64,000 nucleotides of DNA from Trichostrongylus colubriformis (lineage: Eukaryota; Nematoda; Chromadorea; Rhabditida; Trichostrongylidae): contig OZ022258.1 of NCBI GenBank assembly GCA_963978905.1, positions 34,037,282 to 34,101,281 of the forward strand, in the 5' to 3' direction. Of the stretch, positions 11,901 through 23,900 are shown piece after piece (positions within the stretch are counted from its first letter, which is position 1; every line of letters begins with the position of its first letter). The position numbers and the translations under genes are program-made. A model generated the notes under the pieces. That model had not been told where the DNA came from and did no database searches. It worked only from the letters and a program-made list of their open reading frames with translations.

Positions 11901-14900
11901 AGCGAATCAGCTTCTCTACCTTCACAATTCCACACATTCAACTTTAGGAAAAAAAAGATCAGGAAGTTTTGTAGAAGAAAAAGCTCAGGAATATTGTAGA
12001 TCTTCATTTGAGAATCTACAATATTCCTGACCTTCGCTTATGCCTCATCGGGAATACCAACGTTTAGTACCAAATGTATAAACCGATGTTTTTGGGAAGT
12101 ATCTCTTTCGCGTCGCTGTCAACGAGGGCATATAGCAGAATAATTGAAGTCCTGCTTAAAGACGTCGGGAGAAGGCATTTTTTGCTTACGTTAAGACCTA
12201 CGTAGCGCTTGCAGATTATTAGGTTGCACATATTGCACACAACACCATCCGGGCTTTTTTGCCGAATCGCCCTAACCTCGAATGTTCGCTAAACGACCAT
12301 TTCTTCCCATCTTGCTCTTTCTCCCAATCCCTCGCGCTCCTTTAATATATCATATGTGCCATCAGCACGTCGGAACGCATATATCTTTCGCTATGATTCC
12401 GAATGGAGTGGAATGCATGGCGCATCACATGAAATATCACTAAATGCTTCATCATACATACATATGTCCTCTATCCTTTTCTCAACCGAATCGTGAATAT
12501 TATTAGGTGTATGCAGAATAAATGGCCAAGACATAACTGGCCATAACTTCCTCAGACACAATTTTATTTGTCGAAATAAAAACCATCCGAATTTACAGAA
12601 TTTCGCCAACGATCTGGAATGAAAATATGCCATCATGATAAAAATCTGGCTAGCGAGAATTAATAAAGTCAGCAGGGGCATTTTCAACCTGCATCATAGC
12701 GGCGAACTCCTTCTAACGCAGGTGTGCATCGAGAACCCGGAAAAAGTGGTAATCCGTCAGGGATAGGTCCGAAGAATTAGGAGGGTGAGAGAGAGTTTCG
12801 ATGCCTAACTGCATCAGTTTCTGCCGGGTGACTTGCGAACTGTGGGGTTTTGCGTTGTTTTGCGCACCCAGTAAAAAAATGATGCAGTTAGGCATCGAGA
12901 GTCTCCCTCATCCCCTTATTCCCCAGACCTATCCCTGACGGATTACTACTTTTTCCGAGCTCTCGATGCAAACCTGCGTCAGTAGGAGTTGCCGATACGA
13001 TGCAGGTTGAAAATGCCATCATTGACTTTATCGATTTTCGCAATCCAGAATTTCATCATGATTGCATGCTTTCTTCACCAGATCGTTGACAAAGTTGTGA
13101 AGATTCGAATGTTTTTTATTCCGACAAATAAAGTTGTGTCTGAGCGAAGATGTGGCGTTTCGAAAAAAGAGGTCTGTTTTGGCCATTTATTCTGCATACA
13201 CCTAATACAGTCTTGAAGTGCCTGCAGATGAGAAGCTTGTGTGAAGCACACCAGGGCTAATGTTGAAGGAAGACTTTACTTGAGTATACAACTCGTAGCT
13301 CTCCTTCAATCACTATTACTTGAAACGACTTCTCAAGTATCTCCATGTCGGCGTGATATTCCTGGAGACTTACTCCCATCCGAATATCCAAACCGCATAT
13401 GAAACCTTGATCTGCTTTCTGCGAAACACTTCCTTGTACCGTTCACTCCGAATCTTACAGTTCAGGCTGCTTACACTGATCTCTGCATGTCTTTCGACTG
13501 GGCGTGCTACCACAACGATCACCTTACAATGCTAATGCCGAAGAGTCGTTGGGGAAACTTCAGTGGCCCTATCGCTGAATTCGCCAGTGACATCATCAAC
13601 AGTGAGGTATGTCTCTGAAGATCGTAAGCGCGGAGGCACGGTATGCGAATTGTCCGAAGGCCCCATTACGGGGCGCTTAACCCAGCCAGCAGTGAGCGTA
13701 GTCTCGCCTACGACCGAAACCCAACCAAAAGAGGCCGTTAAAAACCAGGGGCAATTTTTTCAACGCGAGTTTCTCCACAGATTATCTCTTCAGAACCCAT
13801 TATTCTGTTAGCGGAGAACTTGACCTCCCAGATTTATCGCTTTCATTGTCCTTAATGGTGCTTAAGGTCACCCAGACCAACCATAGAAGGTTGTTCGCGC
13901 TATTTCTGGTGAAGTGCTCGCCAAAGACGGCATAATCGGGTCCTAACGCAATAGCAGCTCCATTGCATGATTAAAGGCACATTCCAGGATTATTGGGATA
14001 TTACATCTCCTGCCGTGGATGGATAGTTCGACCCAAGCCACGTAGGCTGTACCTTTACCGAAGCGTGTCAGGTCCTGGAGCGTACAGAGCCAAAGAATAT
14101 AGCGCAACAGCTCGGCTCCACCCACCCCAGCTGGGGGTGTGCTGCAAGTGTTCCGGTGCCTAGTGTGGGGTCAGGTCACTCAGTAGTAAGTTTGCTTCAC
14201 GAGTCGATTGGTTTACTGCCAATTTCAAGATCTTGGCTAGTAGCTGGTCTACCTATGTCGAAGATAAGAGTCGAAGAGTAAAGACAGACCTTCGGCTGGG
14301 GTGGGCGGGGCCGAGCTGTTGCGCTAGATTCTTTGGCTCTGCACGCTCCAGGAACTGACACCCACGCCTCGGTAAAGGTACAGCCTACGTGGCTTTGGTC
14401 GAACTATCCATCCACGGCAGGAGATGTGATATCCTGATAATCCTGGACTGTGCCTTTAAACGTGGACAGCACGGGATAGCGGTTATATACATACGGAAGT
14501 GAAGTGACCGTCACGTAATAGAGGGATGCAGATCTAGTTCTCGATTTCATGCCAATCAAGGGTCCCACCAGTAATATCCTTTAGGCACTAGTCAAACTCA
14601 GTTGAAATTTTCATGTTGAGCTTCCCATGAGCACTACTTTCAATCGCCAGAAGATCGTTGATGATGTTTTTGCATAATTTCAACTCAATGATCTGAAGGA
14701 CTGATAATGAGTACAACGACAATCGCGCAGCGCTATCCACCCAGTATTACAGTCCATTTACCACGGCCTGGCAGGTCGTAGCCTACGGACTTGGTTGAGT
14801 GGCGAGAGTGAGAGTGTGTGGCGGGGAGAGACTTTGATACCCGGTCATCCAAGTCCATAGGACACGCCCTGACAGGCCGTGGGAAGTGGACTGTACTGGC

Positions 14901-17900
14901 AGGCTCTAGGATTTTGTAAAAGGGTTATCGACACTTGTGCTCCTTATGGAGGTCTAGCACTCGATATTCGATTTTGCGTTTGAAAGCCCTTCACTGGGTG
15001 GGGGGAAATCCGCCAAAAAGTCGCGTGGCCGCCCGCGGCGAGCGGCGAGGCGGGTGCTAGTGTCAATGGCAGGGCATGGCAGTCTTCTAGCGAGAGAGTG
15101 TGGCAAAGGTGGAGGAGGCACGGTGGCGTGGTTGGAGGAGGCAGTGTGGCATGGGTGGAGTGCAGCCACGCTCTGCCGGGCTCCCAACAGCAAAATCGAT
15201 TCGCAAGTCGTACTGGTGGCGCCGCGAGTGCCACGCCGCTGGCGCGACTTTTTGGCGGATTTCCCCCCACCCCCCTTCGGGTGGGGGGAAATCCGCCAAA
15301 AAGTCGCGTGGCCGCCCGCGGCGAGCGGCGAGGCGGGTGCGAGTGTCAATGGCAGGGCATGGCAGTCTTCTAGCGAGAGAGTGTGGCAAAGGTGGAGGAG
15401 GCACGGTGGCGTGGTTGGAGGAGGCAGTGTGGCATGGGTGGAGTGCAGCCACGCTCTGCCGGGCTCCCAACAGCAAAATCGATTCGCAAGTCGTACTGGT
15501 GGCGCCGCGAGTGCGACGCCGCTGACGCGACTTTTTGGCGGATTTCCCCCCACCCCCCTTCGGGTGGGGGAAATCCGCCAAAAAGTCGCGTGGCCGCCCG
15601 CGGCGAGCGGCGAGGCGGGTGCGAGTGTCAATGGCAGGGCATGGCAGTCTTCTAGCGAGAGAGTGTGGCAAAGGTGGAGGAGGCACGGTGGCGTGGTTGG
15701 AGGAGGCAGTGTGGCATGGGTGGAGTGCAGCCACGCTCTGCCGGGCTCCCAACAGCAAAATCGATTCGCAAGTCGTACTGGTGGCGCCGCGAGTGCGACG
15801 CCGCTGACGCGACTTTTTGGCGGATTTCCCCCCACCCCCCTTCACTTCTGCGCCGTGGATCGGCTCTCCAAAGATCTACCACCTCTTGACGTCCAAATAG
15901 GTCGCCGCATCGCATCATCAATGGATTAACCGCCGCTGTGGATGCCCCAACATGGGTTTCCTAGTGCAGGATGTTAAATCTAAACAATCGGGGATATCTT
16001 GCAAACATTAATTCAAATGGGTGAAAATTGGATGCGACATTTCCCTTATTCCTTGAACTCATTTATGAATTACAGGTGAACATCACATATCCTATTGGAT
16101 GGAGGGGATCAGAGCCGATTTATTTCGGAGCACTCGTAGGCCGACCACATCTGGTGGATCCTGAAGGCCATTTCGACCATGCGATTGCACTTCGTCTTAC
16201 TTACAATGTCAGGGAAGAAAAGGTTTGTGCGCAGTTAGGTTCAAAAAGTTGTGAAGGCATTGCTGATCGCAATCCTGGCAGTTTGGGTGCTTAATGACAG
16301 GACAAGCGCCTACTTCTGGAATGTACTTGTCGAAGCCGAAAATCAGGAAGCTCTTCTTTTTTTCAATGCTTCTAGTGACATCCTTCCAATTTCCTTCACT
16401 TCTGTTCTTCGTGAAATGTACCTTTTAGCGACTTGTCCAATGACGGATATCAAAATATCAAAGAGGAGTAGTCCTATGTTTGAAACGTTTTTTGTTCTTT
16501 CCATTTGCTATCCAGTCATATAAGAGCCCTCTTTTTATTGAATTCGGTAATAGACGCACATGAGCGTGACTTACCAGGGAAGGATCCCAGGTCGAAGTGG
16601 CCATTCGGAATGGGGTACATATGGTCCGACGTATTTTCGGACGCTGATCTCGAATCTGTCGCAGTGATTCTCTGAGCGGAGTTATGGGGGTTTGAATGAG
16701 CGGCTACCTCATTGGCGAGGCACTATGTTATCAGCACGGCCGTTGCTCAACGTGCGAAATCCTCAGTGGCTCACTGGTAGTGTTCCGGACCTGCAGCATA
16801 GGGGCCATGCGTTTGCTCCCCGCCGGTGTGGGTTTTTTTTTGCATTTTGTGTTTCACTGACAGTAAGTGCTTTTCTTTCACTTCTGGACGTTTCCTTGTA
16901 CTGGTACCTATCGCACCCATCATTTACTCTGTCACCTTATTTATAACTATTAACAACGCTCACAAGGGAAGTATACCAAGTCGAAGATAATCCCGTACCA
17001 CACGAATTAGGCGTTGTTGCGTAAAAAGATTATGATTCGTGCACAGAGGGTCGAATTACCCCTCTGTGCAAACTTTCAGCCAAATCCAGTTTTTGGTCCA
17101 ACTACAGGGGGGTGGTCAGGGGATAAAGTGGTAGTTTCTGAACTTTCTTTTGCAGAAAACCCTGCAATCTGAACAAAATAGCCTACACATACCTTTTGCA
17201 CTTGCCCATCGCACTAAATGTACGAAACAAACGTCAAATACGAGCATTCCCTCGGGAATGGTCAACGACTTCTCCTTTGTTCAATGCGCTGCCACCCAGT
17301 AGCCCGTGAATTTTTCCGAAATTTGGTCAAAATCTCGAATTGGCTAAAAATCTGCCCCTCCGGGTATTTTGACTCCCTGAACACGAAAATCGCCCTGGTT
17401 TTCCGCAAGAACGTCTGGCTCGCATGCTATGGGCTTCCAATCCTACCATATAATAGTACTGTTTTTTCAAAAAAACCTCTATAACTCCGCTCAGAGAGAC
17501 GTTCTGCAAATTTCGAATACAGATTCGAGATCAGCGTCTGAAGGTACGTCGGACCATATGTATCCCATTCCGAATGGCCACTTCGACCTAAGGTCCTTCT
17601 CTTGTTAGAGCGGTATTTCTTCCACAGTGCACCTTTTTGAAAGACACCCGTAAAAACAGAAAAAGCTCTGCCAGCCTCTTCTACACCTTTCCGTCTACAG
17701 TGATTTCTTGTATCACACTGGATATTCTAGTGTAGAATTCTTTCAGGTTGGCAATATTAGCTACATCTGGAGGAAGAAACTTGCTGCATGGTTAACCGAC
17801 AGGGCGCAACCTCCTTCTGGTAAAATGCATACGACTTAATCTCGGGTAATACGTCTATTTTTGATTCAAATGAATCGCTACGGTTCTAGCTCTCTTGGAA

Positions 17901-20900
17901 TTTGGTCTCACTCACAATGAATCGCTACCAGAAGGCCTTCAAGACGTTGCCAACACACTGACGCCAAAATTTGCCGGTAGGCAGCAAACAGTGCTTTCTA
18001 TAGGCCCAGCTATACAATCTGTTGTTCACCAATCGTTTTCAGCAACGTGCACTATTCTATTCACTTTTTGCTTCCTGGTCTCGGTGGTGTTGATCAACCA
18101 TGGAAATGGCCTGATTGGTATCGACTGGGTACGCAGTAAACCCATTGTTGCTTGTGCAGGTAAAGTGTATACTGCAAAGCATCACGACTCTTACCCTTCA
18201 TGCAGTGCAAAGCAGAAAATACTTGCTATCTTCCACTATAGACGCTCAGGATGAACTGTTAGACGTAGAACCTGAAGGATGTCGAAGGTGTTGATAGTAG
18301 TGATTCACCCACATTCAGCATCACATGAGGATTTCCGTTTTTGTTTGGCTCAACTCAAATAGATGGAGTCGAACTTGTTGGCTATCTAGGCATCTTCATC
18401 CCTTGCTGAGATCAGATTCCATAGATTGAGTTGCCTGTTGGCGGCGGACAGAGAGGCGGAAGGGATTTAGTCTATGATGATGTTAAAGGTGAAACAATGA
18501 AAAAGGGAAGAAGTGAAGAAGTAGGAAAAATACTTTGACGATAAAAAATATTCAATAAATTCGCACTTGAAGTCTTAGCAAGGCATAATGTGTGCAATAA
18601 GCGAACTACAAGCGAGTACCGTGGGTTAAAATTGCCTCCTTTCGTTGTTTCCAAATTGCTCAGTCTCGCAAGCTTTCATATTGAACCATGGGATAGAGGT
18701 GCGTATCCAGTGAGAAGTAAATCGTAGTAAAATAAAGTGGGGTTGTCGTCACGTTCTCTGATTCTTGCTACTACAAAGAAGCAGGGTGAGGAAAGCTAAC
18801 AATGAGCAAGATTTGGTCGAGAGGGAAATTTAAGAAGATATGTATTTGCAGAGGGTTAAGTCGGAGTCGCCAATTTCACAAGTGGAATGAGGCATGTAAC
18901 ATTTTAAGTGATCTGAGAACTGGATCAGGTCAGGGTTCCTGAGGGTCGTACCGTTTTACTTGGAGTTAATATCCCATTTCGCTGGCGTTAAATTCGCAAC
19001 AGGCGCAGCGGGGTCTACTCCATTGAGCAGAAAATTCGATTTGTGGCGTTCGGTGTGGTGCGCGCAGTATTGGATGGACCCTGAAGCGATGACGGTGATC
19101 TACGCCTCATTCTAGGTGTAATCGTTTTAGGACTCAATCAATACGACGCTCGTAGCTCGCAGCATCACGTCGCGCGATAACCGCGGCCACACGAATTTCC
19201 TGTCCTAATGGCATCTACTTGGCGCTTGGTTCTTGACACTGGTTGAGGCTACGTTCATATTTTGCGCATCGGCGTCAAACTCACGCAACCATTTGCCCGC
19301 CGCCGGCGACGGCGTCCATAGATAATACGAAGCGGCCACGATCACCATATTGGCACAGCGCCAAGATTCGAAGCCGCCATTATCACCATACTGTAGTGTG
19401 ATTGGGTCAAGAATTTTACAAACGCTGCGCATTATCTATGGACGCCGGCACCGGCGGCGAGCGTCGGTGCGCGAAGTATGAACGCGGCCTTATCGCCGAA
19501 GCACATACATACGAATATACTACCACAAATTCTCAGGTATATGGTGCCCTTTGCTGGCAGTTATCACTTCTTTTGGCCTCCTGTTGTGGTGTGGTGAGCT
19601 CTACAACGCTATCGTTAATGTGTCACCGTTCCTCGTGCTCTGTGAGTTGTTCGATACTACTAGTACTTTTTGTGCAAGTACTGCATTATGTGAGAAGTGA
19701 GAGTAGCACAGGAAACCGATCAGCGGAAGTTCAGCATTAAAATGAATCCTTGAGATAATTATTTTTGTCTGAGTGGGATATGCATTTTTGTGAGTGTATA
19801 GTTTTACCCAAACAGAATGCATGATAGTTTGCAGTAATTCTGATATGATGTAAAACTGGATCATTTCGGAGGTGAACTATCAGTAGCTTCGAATTTGCTG
19901 TAAGGGTAATGTAGTACTTTTGCAACATTTCCTCGAAGGCTGTCTCTGTATATGCTGCTGCTGTTCATCCTCATATCTCACAAGTGTACTTCAAGTTTAC
20001 ATTTAGTCCTTTGATTTGGCAATAGACAGATATAGACAGTATTAGATGTGATGGTTCATAATCTGAATTAGGTATTGGCATTGATGACCTCTTCGTTATG
20101 TCGGCGGAGTGGCATCGAACAAATCCAGATCATTCACCAGCTCGTCGTATTGCCGACACCCTTTCAGAAGCTGCTGTTGCCATCACAATCACGTCGGTCA
20201 CTGATATGGTGAGCTACTGCTTCTACATTACTGGAGTTTTCTATTTCGAAGGTGCTCCTAAAGATATACCCATGGACATCCGAGGCAAAGGCAACAAGAC
20301 CCACACTTTTCTTTCTCATGTAAACTTATATTCATCTGTCCACGCACCTTTTCCAGCGTATTCTTTACCTGAAGAGCTCTGCAAAGGGGTCACTTAGCAA
20401 CTGTGGCAGCTCTTCAGCGAGGCATGAATCGTGTGATCTCTTTTTCAGATGACATTTGGCATCGGTATCTTCACAACGCTTCCTGGTGTGAGGATGTTCT
20501 GCCTGTACACTTGCGTTCAAGTCACCTTCACCTATATTTATCAGGCAAATTACAAATAAGAATACCTATGAAAAAAGTTGCATGAATAGCACAATGATCG
20601 CCGTGTTTCTTAGCTCACCTTCTTCTCGCCAGTTCTCGCATATGCAGCCGAAATGGAGAACAACGGAACTCATTCCTTGCTGTTCCGAAAAGCACTGAAA
20701 CCAGACTCCTCAGGTAATTATACCACTTATTTAAATTTGAAAATCCGGCACTTTCAACTATCACCAGCCAAGGCACCGCGAGGTCAAAAAAATAATTTTC
20801 GCTGGAACTTCGCCTGTGGGGGTTATTTGGGGTGCTGATTACGAAAATGATATGCATTTTTACGTTTTTTCATCAATTTTGGTGAAGACAAGTTGCTTTA

Positions 20901-23900
20901 TCAATTTGGTGCAATTGCGCTAAGTTGGTAAAGCAACTTGTTTTCACCAAAATTGCTGAAACTTGGCCTAGAAGGGTTATTTGGGGTGCTGATCAAAAAT
21001 ATGGCAACTGTCTGAGGCGTAGGCGTCAGGGCACCCCCCTGCTTTCGCAATTTCTGCTATGACTCAGGCGGAAATCTACGCTTGAGTGTGCAAATTCAGT
21101 AGGATAGTATCATGCGAAAGGATCTCAGCCACAATAGCAGCACACACTGCACAAACAAGTTTGGCGTTATTTGAGCTAAACGGCGCCGCGCTAAAAATTA
21201 ATGTTATACCATGAGCAGCACTCCGAACTGAAAATCGATGAACTGAAAATGATCTGCTCCTATCGAGGAGTTCTCGATCCGCAAGGGGGTACCACAAGAG
21301 AACGGAAATCATTTTTATTGTTGGGAAGGACGTAAATATCAGCCCGATCGTGGCGACGAAAGTGTCAGGAGGCATCGAGTCCACGAGGCGACGAGAGAGG
21401 CAGCAAGAAATGGGAGTCCGATGTAGTTCTTAAGTCGAGGCTCGAGTACCCGTCCTCTTGTCGGCCGGCGCAGTCCTTAAAACGTTAGCTGATTCATCAC
21501 TGCGGCACTCCCAAGGCTATCGTAGGCTATCCGGTGGTTGCCAAGTTCGCGTTTTTGGCCTTAACGCTTGCATAATAAGCACCTGAAAACCAGGGTGAGT
21601 TAGGTTTGGGGCTGATTAATGTGTTATCGTTAGCTGGGTAGACTCCCTCTTCTGGTTTCTGATGACCAAGTCGAAGGCATACAAAGATATGCATTGTGGG
21701 ATAGCACGACAAGTTCCTGAATATGGCTGAAGTGGTTTGTTTAAGTGTCCAGATGGAAGTTGTTTTTCATGGCTGGCTCAGTATCCAGGAAATCACAGCA
21801 GAACGACAGAACACCACTGTCGAAAGAAATCACAGGTACGCTTCTACTCCCACACTTCTTCTGCGAAGTGAACATTCTAAGAGACTCATACTTACACGTA
21901 AGCGGGTTGCAGGCTCTTCAGCCACAGCCCTTACAGGTTTTCAGCCACAGCCATTACAGGTCACTGCGACAGAGCTCCTCAGTGCTGCGAGAAAAGAAAG
22001 GGTACATAACTGTTGACGATGATGCCTGCCGTGATTAATATCATAAAGCACGAGATAAACTCGAATTGGAATGGGTGCGTGGGAGAGTTAGTGTGCAATC
22101 GCTTCCCAGTTAATGGGATGGAAGTGATGTCGGGGCAACGTGGTGAAGAGCTTCATATTTAAGGCAGTAGATAGATGATTTGAGCATTCAGTGGTGGGGG
22201 GACGTGTTCACCACTGAGTGCTTCTGTTTTCAAAGGACATACTGCTCACTCGTCTCGAAAGGTCCCACTGGTCATTGTACGAATTTTACGTCTTGGACCT
22301 ATACGTCATTTCAACGATTATGCGAAAAAAAAAGAATTGACAATTGTAATGTTACCTACAACAACTCTACACATAGTTCGTAGCGTGCAAAATGAAAAAA
22401 AAGGATTTTTCGGCGAACAAGCAGAAGTTCAGGAGGAACCCAAAGGATCATTCGAAATAGATTTGAACGATCCAAGAACGGTAACGGAGTGGCCGAAATT
22501 TCATCAAGGATGACGATGTGATGTCGGGGTTCAGAAAGAAGAGGGGTTGAAAATGTGAGCAGAAAAGTTCCTCGAGCACGCCTCTTCGTCGCGTTACTAG
22601 CAAAAATATTACAGTACTGAGGATCGGAACCGAAAATGTATGTCGTGACATAAGGGTGGCTCCAATTGTATTGGGCCACGCAAGACTTCCCTTCTCATGT
22701 CGTGCAGTAAGCTCTTATATTTGGGCTTTTTACCGATTGAGTCCAACAGGGTCCAATACGGCCTCATTTAGAAAGTTCCCATTTTCATTGGAATCACTTC
22801 ACACCATTAAATGGGTGCTTGGGTATCGTAAAGGGAGACATATCGGAAGGTATTTTTGTCAAACCACACTCCTTTGAAGACAATCGATGAAGTGGAAACA
22901 ATTGTTGTAGTGCTTAATTCTCCCTATACTGTGCTGGTTTCAATAGGTGTGGACGCTCTTACACTGTTACCCTCCTAGTATTCAGATACTCCGAAGGAGA
23001 ACAAAGGATGGAAATCAAAGCTGAACGTAGCGCTGAGGAGGCTCGAAACAAAACTGGAACATCACGAAAAGGTATGGTTCACTAAATCGATGTAATATAT
23101 GTTCTATGTAGGAGATCGCATGGAAGCTTGAGCAAAACAGTTTGTGCATTATGCTGCCATTACAGTGGCAACGGCAATTTGAGTGGACATAGCGTTTACT
23201 TCGTGCACGTCGTGAGGGGAGTAGGGTTTGGGAAATCATATATCTTATATCATATATGTACCTTTTCACTTACTGGAACCAATGAGCTCACGCTCAACGC
23301 CACTCGAGTCATGAAAGGAGGGGAGTGGCGTCTGGTTCAGTGGGGGTCGTAATTCTTGAAATTTTACGCAACGCTTTACCTTACAAGAGAAGAGTACTTC
23401 TTCTCGCGGCCGTTTCATTTCGTTTCTGCCTGTGCACCTTCTATTTTGAAAAACAGTGGGTTTCAATTTTTTTATTCTTCCTGATGCCTTACCCTTAATT
23501 AATAACTCAATAAATCCTTCCACCAGATACAGCACATGACCATACCACAAACATGAAAAGAAACGAGAAATTCCCTCTGGTCCAAAGCAGAAATGGTAGA
23601 AGAGCGACTCGTGTGAACACTCGAACTACATACCGTCGGCGGGTATAGCGTAGTTTAAGTTTTCGCGCTCAGTGTGATTTGCTTTTCACTCTGCGTTTCT
23701 GACTTCGAGACCATCGCATCTTTGCACCTAAATCCCTCGTGGCCTGCGTCCCCTCGCTTACTAACCCTGTAGCCGTCACGGAAGAACTTTCTATCAGCCA
23801 GATTCTTTTTTTAGGGTGGGACTTTGCAAGCGGCCCTTATTGGGCAAATACAACATAAATAAATGGGTAACAGAAGGACATAAATTCCCGTGGATGATTC

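Noticed and set aside
14954..15929. Very long open frames (up to about 290 codons) on both strands
   Set aside because: They run across a GC-rich tandem repeat with few stop codons, overlap in several frames and strands, and show no protein family features.
18160..18254. Extension of the PTR frame beyond 18,159
   Set aside because: The donor GTAAAG and matching phase with the exon at 19,537 show this is intron; homology stops exactly at the donor.
22356..22679. Possible mariner 3' relic because FFHFA(R/Q)Y.L also occurs at 25.6 kb
   Set aside because: No TIRs are found and only a short peptide is similar; support is too weak.
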